Assembly (NCBI GenBank): GCA_030148985.1
Contig: JASBSJ010000056.1
Coordinates: 1 to 56,385 of the forward strand
Source of the DNA: Sphingopyxis sp.
GTDB lineage: Bacteria; Pseudomonadota; Alphaproteobacteria; Sphingomonadales; Sphingomonadaceae
DNA length: 56,385 bases
Direction of reading: 5' to 3'
In this document: piece by piece, positions 1 to 9,039 of the stretch
How positions within the stretch are numbered: position 1 is the stretch's first letter
Layout: every line of letters starts with the position of its first letter
Notes under the pieces: model-generated
Database searches by the model: none
Told to the model about the DNA's origin: nothing
What the model saw: only the letters and a program-made list of their open reading frames with translations
Made by a program: the position numbers and the translations under genes

Positions 1-324
1 GCCGATTTCACCTATGTCGCGATGGCGTGGGTGACCGAAAATGGCGGGCGTTCGGGGGTGATGGACCTCGACCGCGCCGCGCTCGGCATCCCCGAGCTCG
101 AGGAGATGGTCGAGCGTTATTGCGCCGCCACGGGGCGCGACGGCGTGCCCGACATGAACTGGTATTTCGCCTATAATTTCTTCCGCCTCGCTGGGATCAT
201 GCAGGGGATCAAGAAGCGCGTCATCGACGGCACCGCCTCTTCGGCTCATGCCAAGGCGATGTCGGAACGCGTGCAGCCGCTGGCGGCGCGCGCGTGGGAA
301 TTTGCCCGGAAGGCCGGCGCATGA
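1..324 (+). CDS. Aminoglycoside-phosphotransferase-like protein, C-terminal part (partial)
   Basis: The reading frame is open from the first base of the window, so the N-terminal part and the kinase active site lie outside. The visible 107 residues contain NWYFAYNFFRLAGIMQGI and end in WEFARKAGA, the usual C-terminal region of APH/choline-kinase-fold proteins that sit beside acyl-CoA dehydrogenases in proteobacteria. Their substrates are generally unknown; a role in acyl-CoA or lipid catabolism is inferred from such neighbours. The stop codon overlaps the next start (ATGA), so it is probably translationally coupled to the SDR gene at 321. The family call rests on pattern recognition of a fragment. 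Confidence 0.7.
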   Translation, partial: ADFTYVAMAWVTENGGRSGVMDLDRAALGIPELEEMVERYCAATGRDGVPDMNWYFAYNFFRLAGIMQGIKKRVIDGTASSAHAKAMSERVQPLAARAWEFARKAGA

Positions 325-1097
325 GCCTGTTCGACATGACCGGGCAGGTCGCGCTGATCACCGGATCGTCGCGCGGCATCGGCAAGGCGACGGCCGAGGC
401 GATGGCCGAACAGGGCGCCAAGGTGGTGATTTCGAGCCGCAAGCAGGGTGCGTGCGACGCGACCGCGGCGGAGATCAACGCGAAGTTCGGCGACGGCACC
501 GCGATTGCGGTCGCCGCGAATATCTCCTCGAAAGACGACCTGCAAAATCTGGTGAACGAGACGCGCGCCGCGTTCGGCAAGATCACCGCGCTTGTCTGCA
601 ACGCCGCGTCGAACCCCTATTATGGCCCAGGCCTTGGGATCAGCGACGAACAGTTTCGCAAGATCATGGACAATAATATCCTGTCCAACCACTGGCTGAT
701 TTCGATGGTCGCGCCCGAAATGCTCGAGCGCGGCGAAGGATCGATCACGATCATCAGCTCGATCGGCGGCCTGAAGGGATCGCCGATCATCGGCGCTTAC
801 GGGATTTCCAAGGCCGCCGACATGCAGGTCGCGCGCAATTTCTCGGTCGAGTTCGGGCCGCGCGGCGTCCGCGTCAACTGTATCGCACCGGGGCTGATCC
901 GCACCGACATGGCGCGCGCCTTGTGGGAAAATGAAGACAATCTGCGGCGCTCGACCGCCGCCTCGACCCTGAAGCGCATCGGCGAACCGCACGAGATCGC
1001 GGGCGCCGCGGTCTTCCTTGCCAGCAAGGCGGGGGCATTCACTACGGGCCAGACCATCGTGTGCGATGGCGGGGCGACGATTTCGGGAGGCGGATAA
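321..1097 (+). CDS. Short-chain dehydrogenase/reductase (SDR), first of two
   Basis: A 258-residue classical SDR oxidoreductase, expected to be cytosolic and NAD(P)-dependent. The cofactor-binding TGSSRGIG is at residues 14-21, and the catalytic Ser147, Tyr160 and Lys164 sit in SSIGG and YGISK. The C-terminal part has the RVNCIAPG and CDGG motifs of this family. The start at 321 is chosen over an in-frame upstream ATG at 294 because it overlaps the preceding stop (ATGA) and places the Rossmann fold at the usual distance from the N-terminus. It lies in a run with an acyl-CoA-associated phosphotransferase, a second SDR and a FadJ-like enzyme, so a hydroxyacyl or steroid/alcohol substrate is plausible but not shown. 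Confidence 0.9.
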   Translation: MSLFDMTGQVALITGSSRGIGKATAEAMAEQGAKVVISSRKQGACDATAAEINAKFGDGTAIAVAANISSKDDLQNLVNETRAAFGKITALVCNAASNPYYGPGLGISDEQFRKIMDNNILSNHWLISMVAPEMLERGEGSITIISSIGGLKGSPIIGAYGISKAADMQVARNFSVEFGPRGVRVNCIAPGLIRTDMARALWENEDNLRRSTAASTLKRIGEPHEIAGAAVFLASKAGAFTTGQTIVCDGGATISGGG

Positions 1098-1900
1098 TGG
1101 GCGCATTGGACGGCAAGGTTGCGATCATCACCGGTGCCGGTTCGGGGATCGGCCGCGCGAGCGCGCTGCGCTTCGCCGCCGAGGGCGCGAAGCTGGTGCT
1201 CGGCGACAAGACGGCGGCGGTGCATGAAACCGCGCAGCTGGTGAAGGATGCGGGGGGCGAGGCGATTGCGCTGGAGATCGACGCAGGCGTCGAAGCCGAT
1301 GTCGTGTCGATGGTCGCCGCCGCGAAGGAAAATTTCGGCGGACTCGACGTCGCTTTCGCCAACGCCGGGATCATCGGCGACATGGGCGGCATTTTCGATT
1401 TCGACCCCGCCGCCTGGGCCGAGACTTTGCGCGTCAATCTGATCGGCCCCGCGCTGATGGTGAAACATGCCGGGAAAGCCATGGTCGATCAGGGGCGCGG
1501 CGGCGCAATCGTGCTGACCGCGAGCGTCGCAGGGATCAACTCTGGGGCCGGGCCGGGCGCCTACTCTGCATCGAAGGCGGGGGTCATCAACCTTGCCAAG
1601 GTCGCGGCGCAGCAGCTGTCGACGAGCGGCGTGCGCGTCAACGCGGTGTGCCCCGGCCTGACCGAGACGGGGATGACCAAGCCGACCTTCGATTATGCCA
1701 AGGCCAAGGAGGTCACGCACAAGCTGGGCCAATTGAACCCGCTCCGCCGCGCGGCGCAGCCTGAGGAGCTTGCCAATGTCGCGCTGTTCCTCGCGAGCGA
1801 TCAGGCGAGCTATGTCAACGGGCAGGCGATCGCGGTTGACGGCGGGCTCACCAGTTCGCATCCGGTGACGCGCCAGTTGCTTGGCCAGACTTCGCATTGA
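1097..1900 (+). CDS. Short-chain dehydrogenase/reductase (SDR), second of two
   Basis: A 267-residue classical SDR. It shows TGAGSGIG at residues 12-19, the structural NAG motif near residue 89, and catalytic Ser143, Tyr156 and Lys160 (YSASK). The start ATG at 1097 shares one base with the stop of the preceding SDR, so the two genes form one transcription unit; a longer frame starting at 1061 would overlap the previous gene and adds no conserved sequence. The two neighbouring SDRs are clearly different sequences, not a recent tandem duplication. Substrate is unknown; related proteins act on hydroxyacyl-CoA or cyclic alcohols. Confidence 0.9.
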   Translation: MGALDGKVAIITGAGSGIGRASALRFAAEGAKLVLGDKTAAVHETAQLVKDAGGEAIALEIDAGVEADVVSMVAAAKENFGGLDVAFANAGIIGDMGGIFDFDPAAWAETLRVNLIGPALMVKHAGKAMVDQGRGGAIVLTASVAGINSGAGPGAYSASKAGVINLAKVAAQQLSTSGVRVNAVCPGLTETGMTKPTFDYAKAKEVTHKLGQLNPLRRAAQPEELANVALFLASDQASYVNGQAIAVDGGLTSSHPVTRQLLGQTSH

Positions 1901-1910
1901 TAGGATAGAT

Positions 1911-3113
1911 ATGGGTCACGGTTTCGACACGGCGCGCCTCGACCGCATTCCCGCCTTTCTCGAGGCCAAATATGTCGGCACGGGCCGCCTGCCGCACGCC
2001 GCTACTTTGGTGTCGCGGCGCGGCGAGATCGCGCACCAGTCCGTCATCGGCGAAGCGCGGCCGGGCGAGCCGCTGAAGGACGATGCGATCTTTCGCATCG
2101 CGAGCATGACCAAGCCGATCACCAGCATCGCCTTCATGATGCTGGTCGAGGAGGGCAAGGTCGCCCTGTCCGACCCGCTGGTGAAGTTCTGCCCCGAGTT
2201 CAAGGACACCGGCGTGTTCGTCGCGGGGGGCGGCAATGTCCCCTTCCTGACGCGGCCGCCGGCATCGCCGATCCGCATGGTCGATCTGCTGCGCCACACG
2301 TCGGGGCTGACCTATGGCTTTCAGGAGCGCACCCCGGTCGATGCCGCGTATCGCAAGGCGCGGATCGACGATTTCGACGCCGATTATACGATGGATAGCT
2401 TCATCGCCGATCTTGCGAAAATCCCGCTGCAATTCGATCCCGGCGCGCACTGGAATTATTCGATGGCGACCGACGTGCTCGGCGCGGTGATCGAGCGGAT
2501 CGAGGGCAAGCCCTTCGCACAAGTTTTGCAGGAGCGCATCTTCGGCCCGCTCGGCATGGTCGATACCGGGTTCAAGGTGCCCGCCGAGCAGCAGCACCGG
2601 CTCGCCGACGCCTATGCCTTTCACCCGAAAGACAAGATGCAGGGCTTTGACGAAGGCGCGCGCAGCCGCTGGGCGAAGAACAGGAGCTTTCATTCGGGCG
2701 GCGGCGGGCTGGTTTCGACCCTCGCCGACTATCACCGTTTCTGCCTGATGCTGCTCGGCGGCGGCAAGCTCGGCGATGTCCGGATCATCAGCCGCAAGAC
2801 GCTCGATCTGATGACATCGAACCATCTGCCCGGCGGCGGCGATTTGACGCAGCACAGCGTCGGCCTGTTCAGCGAAGACGAAAATGCCGGCGTCGGCTTC
2901 GGACTGGGCTTTGCGGTCACGCTCGATCCGGCGCGCGCGGGCATTCCCGGCTCGGTCGGCGATTTTTACTGGGGCGGCATGTTTTCGACCGGCTTCTTCG
3001 TCGATCCGGTCGAAGAAATCTGCATGGTGTTCATGACCCAGCTGATGCCCTCCTCCACCTATCCCGTGCGGCGTGAGGTCAAGACCTTGATCCACGCCGC
3101 GATTGATGACTGA
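1911..3113 (+). CDS. Serine hydrolase of the beta-lactamase/class C family (EstB-type esterase)
   Basis: A 400-residue protein of the class C beta-lactamase/penicillin-binding-protein fold. The nucleophile motif SxxK is S65-M-T-K68 in the context IASMTKP, followed by a Tyr-Ser motif in [11 protein letters not shown] and a glycine-rich HSGGGGL segment where the third motif belongs. There is no clear signal peptide, so a cytosolic esterase is more likely than a secreted beta-lactamase. The ATG at 1911 follows the SDR stop by ten bases and fits the family N-terminus; an in-frame upstream ATG at 1881 overlaps the SDR. Members next to acyl-CoA genes usually hydrolyse small esters. The substrate here is unknown. 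Confidence 0.85.
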   Translation: MGHGFDTARLDRIPAFLEAKYVGTGRLPHAATLVSRRGEIAHQSVIGEARPGEPLKDDAIFRIASMTKPITSIAFMMLVEEGKVALSDPLVKFCPEFKDTGVFVAGGGNVPFLTRPPASPIRMVDLLRHTSGLTYGFQERTPVDAAYRKARIDDFDADYTMDSFIADLAKIPLQFDPGAHWNYSMATDVLGAVIERIEGKPFAQVLQERIFGPLGMVDTGFKVPAEQQHRLADAYAFHPKDKMQGFDEGARSRWAKNRSFHSGGGGLVSTLADYHRFCLMLLGGGKLGDVRIISRKTLDLMTSNHLPGGGDLTQHSVGLFSEDENAGVGFGLGFAVTLDPARAGIPGSVGDFYWGGMFSTGFFVDPVEEICMVFMTQLMPSSTYPVRREVKTLIHAAIDD

Positions 3114-3138
3114 TTTGAGAACCCACCCACCGTTCGTG

Positions 3139-3195
3139 TCGAGCGAAGTCGAGACACGCCAAGCGCAGCGCTAGACGCTTCTCGACTTCGCTCGA
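3139..3195. repeat. Intergenic inverted repeat, family with TCGAGCGAAGTCGAGA arms
   Basis: A perfect 16-base inverted repeat: the arm TCGAGCGAAGTCGAGA at 3139-3154 is matched by its reverse complement at 3180-3195, with 25 bases between. It lies between the serine hydrolase and the FadJ-like gene, both on the plus strand, and would form a strong hairpin in RNA. There is no T-tract, so it is better read as a dispersed REP-like element than a terminator. Confidence 0.8.
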
Positions 3196-3224
3196 AGCGA
3201 ACGGAATCATTTAAGGAGCCTGAA

Positions 3225-5258
3225 ATGTCCGAAGACACCCCCGTATCCGTTACGATGGAAATGGATGGCGACGTCGCCGTCATCATCGTCAACAATCCGC
3301 CCGTCAATGCATTGAGCTGGCACGTCCGTCAGGGCCTCGAAGAGAAGTTCGGTGCCGCGCTTGGAGACGACAGCGTCAAGGCGATCGTGCTGCGCTGCGC
3401 CGGCGCGACCTTCATCGCGGGCGCCGACATCAGCGAGTTTGGCAAGCCGCCGCGCGGTCCCGATTTCAACGCGGTGCTGAACAGCATCGAAGCGGCGTCG
3501 AAACCCGTCGTCGCGGCGATCCACGGCACCGCGCTCGGCGGCGGCTTGGAAACCGCGCTCGTCTGCCACTACCGCATCGCGGTGCCGTCGGCGAAGCTCG
3601 GCGTGCCCGAGGTCAAGCTCGGCCTGCTCCCCGGCGCGGGCGGCACGCAGCGGCTGCCGCGCGTCGTCGGCGTCGAAGCCGCGGCGACGATGACCTCGAC
3701 CGGCGACCCGGTTCCGGCGCCGAAGGCGAAGGAAATGGGGCTGGTGGACGAACTCGCGGCCGAGGACAGCCTTGCCGCCGACGCCATCGCCTTTGCGCGC
3801 GCCAAGATCGCCGACGGCCCGCGTCCGACGCGCGAACGCCCGGTGTTCGGCGACGTTGCAGTGATCGAGGAGCTGAAAGCAAAGAATGCCAAGCGCTGGC
3901 GCGGTTTCGAAGCACCTTACGCCAACCTCGCCTGTGTCGAAGCGGCGACGCGCCTGCCCTTCGAGGAAGGTCTCGCCTTCGAGCGCGAGCAGTTCATGAA
4001 GCTGATGTTCGGCAGCCAGTCGGCGGCGCAGCGCCATATTTTCTTCGCCGAGCGCCAGGCGGCGAAGATCGACGGCCTGCCCAAGGACACCCAGCTGCGC
4101 GACATCAAAAAGGTCGGCATCATCGGCGCCGGGACGATGGGCGGCGGCATCATGATGAACTTTCTGCAAAAGGGCATCCCGTGCTCGATCGTCGAGATGC
4201 AGCAGGACGCGCTCGACCGCGGGCTTGGCGTCGTGCGCAAGAATTACGATGCGTCGGCCGCCAAGGGCCGGTTCAAGCCCGAACAGGTCGACGCGATGAT
4301 GGGCCTGATCACCCCGTCGCTCAGCCTAGACGACCTCGCCGACTGCGACCTGATTATCGAGGCGGTCTATGAGAATATGGACGTCAAGAAGGACATCTTC
4401 GGCAAGCTCGACAAGATTGCCAAGCCCGGCGCGATCCTCGCGTCGAACACCAGCTATCTCGACATCGACGAAATCGCGACCGCGACGAGCCGTCCCGGCG
4501 ACGTGCTGGGGATGCACTTCTTCTCGCCCGCGAACGTCATGAAGCTGCTCGAAGTCGTGCGCGGCGACAAGACCGCGCCCGATGCGCTGGCGACGGCGAT
4601 GGCGATCGGCAAGAAGATCGGCAAGGTCGCGGTCGTCGCGGGCGTGTGCGACGGCTTCATCGGCAACCGGATGCTGAAACCCCGCCAGGTCGAGGCGATG
4701 AAGCTGCTGCTCGAAGGCGCGACCCCGGCGCAGGTCGACAAGGTGCATGTCGAATTCGGGATGCCGATGGGGCCATTCCAGATGAGCGACCTGGCCGGTG
4801 TCGACATCGGCTGGCACCGCGACCCCAACCGCATCGAAAGCATCCGCGACGCGCTCGCCGCCGAAGGACGCTGGGGGCAGAAGAAACAGGCGGGCTTTTA
4901 CGACTATGACGACAAGCGCCAGCCGTCGGAAAGCCCGCGCGTCGCCGAGATCATCGAGGAGTTCCGCCAAAAGGCGGGGGTTGAGAAGCGCGAGATCACC
5001 GATCAGGAGATCATCGAGCGCACGCTGTATCCGATGGTCAACGAAGGCGCGCTGATCCTTGCGGAGGGCAAGGCGCAGCGCGCGAGCGACATCGATGTCG
5101 TATGGATCTATGGCTATGGCTGGCCCGTCTATCGCGGCGGCCCGATGTTCTGGGCGGGGCTGGAAGGCACCGACAAGATTGTCGCGGCGCTCGAAAAGCA
5201 CGGGTTCGAGATTGCGCCGCTGCTGAAAGAGAAAGCGGAGGCGAAGTCGGGGTTCTAA
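3225..5258 (+). CDS. fadJ: Fused enoyl-CoA hydratase / 3-hydroxyacyl-CoA dehydrogenase (FadJ/FadB-type)
   Basis: A 677-residue bifunctional beta-oxidation enzyme. The crotonase domain (about residues 10-200) has AGADISEF and the two catalytic glutamates E109 (GGGLE) and E129 (PEVKLG). The NAD-binding domain begins at GAGTMG (301-306), has the HFFSP catalytic histidine motif, and is followed by C-terminal helical domains. It hydrates trans-2-enoyl-CoA and oxidises the resulting 3-hydroxyacyl-CoA, presumably with a thiolase encoded elsewhere. A strong ribosome site, AAGGAG at 3213-3218, sets the start. The length is near that of E. coli FadJ (about 714). The choice between FadB and FadJ cannot be made firmly; the symbol denotes the type. 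Confidence 0.9.
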   Translation: MSEDTPVSVTMEMDGDVAVIIVNNPPVNALSWHVRQGLEEKFGAALGDDSVKAIVLRCAGATFIAGADISEFGKPPRGPDFNAVLNSIEAASKPVVAAIHGTALGGGLETALVCHYRIAVPSAKLGVPEVKLGLLPGAGGTQRLPRVVGVEAAATMTSTGDPVPAPKAKEMGLVDELAAEDSLAADAIAFARAKIADGPRPTRERPVFGDVAVIEELKAKNAKRWRGFEAPYANLACVEAATRLPFEEGLAFEREQFMKLMFGSQSAAQRHIFFAERQAAKIDGLPKDTQLRDIKKVGIIGAGTMGGGIMMNFLQKGIPCSIVEMQQDALDRGLGVVRKNYDASAAKGRFKPEQVDAMMGLITPSLSLDDLADCDLIIEAVYENMDVKKDIFGKLDKIAKPGAILASNTSYLDIDEIATATSRPGDVLGMHFFSPANVMKLLEVVRGDKTAPDALATAMAIGKKIGKVAVVAGVCDGFIGNRMLKPRQVEAMKLLLEGATPAQVDKVHVEFGMPMGPFQMSDLAGVDIGWHRDPNRIESIRDALAAEGRWGQKKQAGFYDYDDKRQPSESPRVAEIIEEFRQKAGVEKREITDQEIIERTLYPMVNEGALILAEGKAQRASDIDVVWIYGYGWPVYRGGPMFWAGLEGTDKIVAALEKHGFEIAPLLKEKAEAKSGF

Positions 5259-5280
5259 GCCCGCCTGGGCTTACGAAAAC

Positions 5281-5320
5281 AAGGCCGTCTGTCCCGCTGC
5301 GGGGCAGACGGCCTTTTCTT
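5281..5320 (+). terminator. Rho-independent terminator after the fadJ-type gene
   Basis: The arm AAGGCCGTCTG at 5281-5291 pairs with CAGACGGCCTT at 5305-5315. The inner CCC/GGG extends the stem around a five-base loop, and TTTTCTT follows. It is placed correctly to end the 1-5258 operon. Confidence 0.85.
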
Positions 5321-5402
5321 TGCCTCGGAAGCGCCGCAGCCATGACCGAAAAGCTGCGATTCACGGTTAAAGCGCTGGCAAGACCTGCCGTTAGGGCAGA
5401 GC

Positions 5403-5642
5403 ATGAACGCCATGTCCCTTGCCGCCGCCCTGATGCTTGCCGCAAGCGCACCCGCCGCCGCGCCCATGCCGCAGCGGCCGCAGGCGAGCGCGGTCGGTGT
5501 CGCGCGCGCGCGCATCCTGGCGCCTGCCGAGGTACGGCGCATAGACGGACGGCTGGAGGTGCGCAGCGGCAGCCGCGACGCGCCGACGCAGGTCCACCGC
5601 ACCGAACGGCGCGATGGCGGCGAAACCGCCGACTTTTATTGA
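5403..5642 (+). CDS. Small secreted protein of unknown function
   Basis: A 79-residue open frame with a typical signal peptide (MNAMSLAAALMLAASAPAAA), giving a mature basic peptide of about 58 residues that ends in ETADFY. An AGGGCAG ribosome-site-like run lies just before the ATG. It starts about 80 bases after the fadJ terminator and ends ten bases before the convergent thioesterase gene. I recognise no domain. The signal-peptide-like N-terminus and the clean fit into the gap support a real gene, but in such GC-rich DNA a chance frame is possible. Confidence 0.55.
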   Translation: MNAMSLAAALMLAASAPAAAPMPQRPQASAVGVARARILAPAEVRRIDGRLEVRSGSRDAPTQVHRTERRDGGETADFY

Positions 5643-5652
5643 AGCGTCCGAC

Positions 5653-6063
5653 TTAGCCCTTTTCGCCGGGAAAGAAGCGCGCGATCACGTCGCTTGCGAG
5701 CCGCGCGGGGCGCAGCGTTTCGGCGTCGATGCAGCACCAGCTCGACTTGACCTCGGCCAGCACTTCTTCACCGCGGCGAATCACCGTTTCGTAAAAGGCG
5801 CGCGCGCCCTGCACCTTTTCGAGGATGACGGTCGCAATGACCTGATCGTCGAGGAAGGCGGGGCGGCGATAGGTGATTTCATGCTTGAGCGCGACCCACA
5901 GGTGCGCGGCAACGGCATCGGGCGGAGCGATGTGCCGCCAGTGCGACAGCACTGCTTCCTGCACCCAGCTCAAATAATGGGCGTTGTTCACATGCCCCAT
6001 GAAGTCGATGGCGTCGGCGCCGACGGCGATGGGATGATCGTGCGGGAGCGAGGCTGTGGTCAT
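5653..6063 (-). CDS. Acyl-CoA thioesterase, 4-hydroxybenzoyl-CoA thioesterase (hotdog) family
   Basis: A 136-residue hotdog-fold protein. The segment DAIDFMGHVNNAHYLSW near residues 17-33 contains the DxxGHVNN signature of the YbgC/4HBT thioesterases, with the catalytic Asp and the helix-capping HVNN. Such enzymes cleave acyl-CoA or acyl-ACP thioesters in the cytosol. The length matches the family (130-150). It is divergent from nothing close and convergent with the small secreted-protein gene. The physiological acyl group cannot be read from sequence. Confidence 0.85.
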   Translation of the reverse strand: MTTASLPHDHPIAVGADAIDFMGHVNNAHYLSWVQEAVLSHWRHIAPPDAVAAHLWVALKHEITYRRPAFLDDQVIATVILEKVQGARAFYETVIRRGEEVLAEVKSSWCCIDAETLRPARLASDVIARFFPGEKG

Positions 6064-6108
6064 AACGTTTACACTAGTGTCAACAAAATGTGTCGGAAAG
6101 ATGAAATA

Positions 6109-6579
6109 TCACCCGCGCCCGCGATAGGGCGCAACACCCTGATCGGGGAGCCACAGCCCCGCGGGTGGCGGCCCCGATTGCCAGAACACGTCGATCGGGA
6201 TGCCGCCGCGCGGATACCAATAACCGCCGATGCGCAGCCATATGGGCTGCATCTCGTCGAACAGGCGGCGGCCGATGCCGACCGTGCAATCCTCGTGGAA
6301 CCCCGCATGATTGCGGAAAGCTCCGAGAAAAAGCTTGAGGCTCTTCGATTCGACGATCGTCTTGCCCGGCGCATAATCGATCACCAGATGCGCGAAATCG
6401 GGCTGGCCGGTCACCGGGCAGAGCGAGGTGAATTCGGGCGCGGCGAAGCGGACGAGATATAATTCGCCCGCACGCGGATTGGGCACATAGTCGAGAACGG
6501 CCGCCTCGGGCGAGGCAGGCAGTTCGCTCGATTGGCCGAGATGTTTGGGCGCGAGCGGCGTAGGGGTGGAATCGGGCAT
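6109..6579 (-). CDS. queF: NADPH-dependent 7-cyano-7-deazaguanine reductase QueF
   Basis: A 156-residue single-domain QueF of the short (YkvM-like) type. It catalyses reduction of preQ0 to preQ1 in queuosine tRNA-modification synthesis. The catalytic Cys54 lies in [11 protein letters not shown] with the conserved Asp61, and ESKSLK plus FHEDC form the substrate-binding part. The 7-nt region upstream and the divergent gene at 6700 leave a 120-base shared control region in which I see no preQ1 riboswitch. No other que genes are in the window. Confidence 0.93.
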   Translation of the reverse strand: MPDSTPTPLAPKHLGQSSELPASPEAAVLDYVPNPRAGELYLVRFAAPEFTSLCPVTGQPDFAHLVIDYAPGKTIVESKSLKLFLGAFRNHAGFHEDCTVGIGRRLFDEMQPIWLRIGGYWYPRGGIPIDVFWQSGPPPAGLWLPDQGVAPYRGRG

Positions 6580-6699
6580 GGAAAGGCTCTAGTGCGCAGC
6601 GCGGCCGATGTCACCGACCTCTTGGGACGGAGTGCGGCCGGGTTCAGCGCCAATTCAGCGGCGCGGCCGAGATATGGGCAGTTTGGGATCGCGGACAAG

Positions 6700-7995
6700 A
6701 TGAGCGTGCGGAATTTCGGGCAGGATCGAGCGGCATACGCCGCGCTGGCGGCGGCAATGCTGGCCGCGAGCACGTCCGCGGGCGCGCAGGACAGCGGGAC
6801 CGCCACCCAAAATCCGCCGCGCCCGATCGATTTCCGCCTCCAGCCCGAAGACGAGGGCCGCGCGCCGGGCGTGCAGGGCCCCGCCGACAACGGCCTGCCG
6901 CCCGTCGCACCGGGCGAGCGCCGCGGACAACCGACGCCGACGCCGGCACCAACACCCGCGCCGACATCGCCCGCCCTCCCGCCGCGCGTCGTTCCGACCC
7001 AGCCCGACTCGGCCGCCACTCCGGCCCCCGCACCGGCACAGCGCCCGGCGCCGGCGGCGACCGACGCACAGCGCGCCGCCCCGTCAGCCGCCACGCCGCA
7101 GCCCGAGTCCGCCCCCGATGCGGCGGAACTGCCGCCGGTGGATCCGGCGACATCCGCGCCGGACATTTTGTCCAAACCGGCCGATGATGCTCCGGCAGAC
7201 AGTCCCGCCGTCCCGGCGCCGTCGGGCACACCACTCTGGGCATGGGCGCTGGCCGCGCTCGCCGCGGTGGGCGCTGGCCTTTGGTATTGGCGTCGCCGCA
7301 TGGCACCGGCCGGACCGGCGTTGAACGAGGCTCCCGAAGCTGCGCCTCCGCCGCCCGCGCCACGTCCGGCCCAACCGCCGCTTCCCAAAGCCGCCGCGCC
7401 GCGCCCGCCCGCGCCTCCCGCTCAAGCCCCGGCAGCACCGCGCCCCGCTTCGCCGCTGGTCACGCGCCCGGCGGCCGAGAATCGCGCGATCGTCGCGATG
7501 ACGCTCGAGATTCGCGCCATCCGCTTTGCCGCCGATCATGTCGCGGTCGGCTTCGCGCTCAACCTGCGCAACCAGGGCAGCGCCGAGGCAACGGGCCTGA
7601 TGGTACGGATCGCGCTCAACCAGGGGTCGGCGATGACCGAGCCCGTGCTCGGCCGCTTCTTCGACGGCGCAGGCGGCAGCATTTTGCGCGACGACATGAC
7701 GTTACTGCCCGGCGCGGGCGAAGAATTGTCGACTGAGGTGATGCTGCCGCGCGCGACGATCGAACCGCTGATGATCGGCGGCAAGCCGATGCTGGTTCCG
7801 GTGATGGCGATCGACGTCACCTATCACTGGGACGGCGAAGGGGACGCATTCGGTCAGAATGCCGGCAGCTTTGTCCTCGGCCGCGAACAGGGGCCGGGAG
7901 GCAGCGACAAGCTCGCGCCGCTCGCGCTCGACCGCGCCGTCTATACCGTCGATCGCCCCGCCGCCCGGCCGACCGCGATCCGTCGCAGCCAATAG
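6700..7995 (+). CDS. Exported proline-rich protein with one membrane anchor, unknown function
   Basis: A 431-residue protein in four parts: a signal peptide ending near AGAQ (residue 30), a long Pro/Ala-rich low-complexity stretch, a single transmembrane helix (LWAWALAALAAVGAGLWYW) followed by RRR, then a second Pro/Ala-rich linker and a folded C-terminal domain of about 150 residues. By the positive-inside rule the C-terminal domain would be cytosolic. That domain begins near IVAMTLEIRAIRFAADHVAV and looks like a beta-sandwich (alternating hydrophobic strands), but I recognise no family. The start at 6700 is chosen because it opens the signal peptide; the in-frame ATG at 6532 lies inside queF. 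Function unknown. Confidence 0.75.
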   Translation: MSVRNFGQDRAAYAALAAAMLAASTSAGAQDSGTATQNPPRPIDFRLQPEDEGRAPGVQGPADNGLPPVAPGERRGQPTPTPAPTPAPTSPALPPRVVPTQPDSAATPAPAPAQRPAPAATDAQRAAPSAATPQPESAPDAAELPPVDPATSAPDILSKPADDAPADSPAVPAPSGTPLWAWALAALAAVGAGLWYWRRRMAPAGPALNEAPEAAPPPPAPRPAQPPLPKAAAPRPPAPPAQAPAAPRPASPLVTRPAAENRAIVAMTLEIRAIRFAADHVAVGFALNLRNQGSAEATGLMVRIALNQGSAMTEPVLGRFFDGAGGSILRDDMTLLPGAGEELSTEVMLPRATIEPLMIGGKPMLVPVMAIDVTYHWDGEGDAFGQNAGSFVLGREQGPGGSDKLAPLALDRAVYTVDRPAARPTAIRRSQ

Positions 7996-8180
7996 CGTTT
8001 TACGACGCCGATCGAACCGCTTTTCTGTTGCGGCGCAACAAAGGCTGAGGCAGGACGGAGCCCGCTTGAAAAAGCACAGGTGGGGGCATAGGCTTGACGG
8101 CCCCAGGAACAAAGCCGCAGCAGGATGGCGGGGCGAGGGACAGGAAAAAGGTTCCCGACCGGCCGTAACAGGAGCATGAC

Positions 8181-9020
8181 ATGGACGCCTTGGTCTCAAC
8201 CGACTGGCTGGAACGCGAACTGGGTGCATCGGACCTGCGGGTCGTCGATGCGACGAAATTCCTCGGGACCGATCGCGACGCGCGCGCCGAATATGAGGCG
8301 GGCCACATTCCCGGCGCGGTGTTCATGGACCTGGCCGACCTGACCGACACGTCGAGCGCGGTCGAGAATATGGCGCCGCCCGCCGAAAAATTCGCGAGCC
8401 GGATGCAAACGCTCGGTCTGGGCGACGGCAGCCGCATCGTGCTGTACGACGACAGCCCGCTCAAGAGCGCGGCGCGCGCCTGGTGGCTGCTCAAATTGTT
8501 CGGTGCGCATGACGTCGCGCTGCTGGACGGCGGGCTTGCCAAGTGGAAGGCGGAAGGCCGCGCGCTCGAAATGGGCAAGCAGACGCTGCGCCATCGCCAC
8601 TTCACCGTGTGGCGCGACGCCAAGGCGGTGCGGACGAAGGAAGAGATGCTCGCGAATGTGGACAGCGGCGCCGAACAGGTCGTCGATGCGCGCCCCGCCG
8701 CGCGCTTCACCGGCGAGGATCGCGACCCGCGTCCGGGTCTGGCCCCCGGCCATATCCCGGGCTCGCGTAGCCTGCCGCACAGCGAATTGTTCAACGCGGA
8801 CGGCACGTGGAAGCGCGGCGACGAGCTGAAAGCCGCCTTCGACGCCGCCGGGATCGACCTCGACAAGCCACTCGTCGCGACGTGCGGCAGCGGCATGACG
8901 GCGACCGTCGTCGCCTTTGGCGCGCACCTGCTCGGCAAGGACGATGTTGCGGTTTATGACGGCAGCTGGCTCGAATGGGGCGCCGACGCCGCGACGCCCA
9001 AGGCGACCGGCGCCGCCTGA
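8181..9020 (+). CDS. sseA: 3-mercaptopyruvate sulfurtransferase (two rhodanese domains)
   Basis: A 279-residue tandem rhodanese. The N-terminal non-catalytic domain contains EYEAGHIPGAVFMDL, and the C-terminal catalytic domain has the active-site Cys235 in CGSGMTA. The Gly-Ser-Gly loop after the cysteine marks mercaptopyruvate sulfurtransferase rather than thiosulfate sulfurtransferase (usually CRxGxR/T). It transfers sulfur from 3-mercaptopyruvate to a thiophilic acceptor in the cytosol. ACAGGAG at 8169-8175 is a good ribosome site. The 185 bases upstream hold a small dyad (TGTTGC/GCAACA, 8026-8040) but no element I can name. It is followed within 20 bases by the transporter gene, suggesting cotranscription. 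Confidence 0.9.
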   Translation: MDALVSTDWLERELGASDLRVVDATKFLGTDRDARAEYEAGHIPGAVFMDLADLTDTSSAVENMAPPAEKFASRMQTLGLGDGSRIVLYDDSPLKSAARAWWLLKLFGAHDVALLDGGLAKWKAEGRALEMGKQTLRHRHFTVWRDAKAVRTKEEMLANVDSGAEQVVDARPAARFTGEDRDPRPGLAPGHIPGSRSLPHSELFNADGTWKRGDELKAAFDAAGIDLDKPLVATCGSGMTATVVAFGAHLLGKDDVAVYDGSWLEWGADAATPKATGAA

Positions 9021-9039
9021 TCCGGCGCGGCGGTCCAAC

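Noticed and set aside
6580..6699. preQ1 riboswitch before queF
   Set aside because: No short C-rich hairpin plus A-rich tail of the preQ1 type on the queF strand; the gap reads as an ordinary divergent promoter region.
8026..8040. TGTTGC/GCAACA dyad upstream of sseA as a second LysR site like the one at 20133
   Set aside because: The half-sites match, but the spacer is 3 rather than 4 bases and the gene is unrelated to valine degradation, so chance similarity is more likely.
7996..8180. Possible riboswitch upstream of sseA
   Set aside because: I could match no known sulfur-related aptamer (SAM, SAH, cobalamin); only a 6-base dyad (TGTTGC/GCAACA) and weak stems are visible. An Infernal/Rfam scan would settle it.
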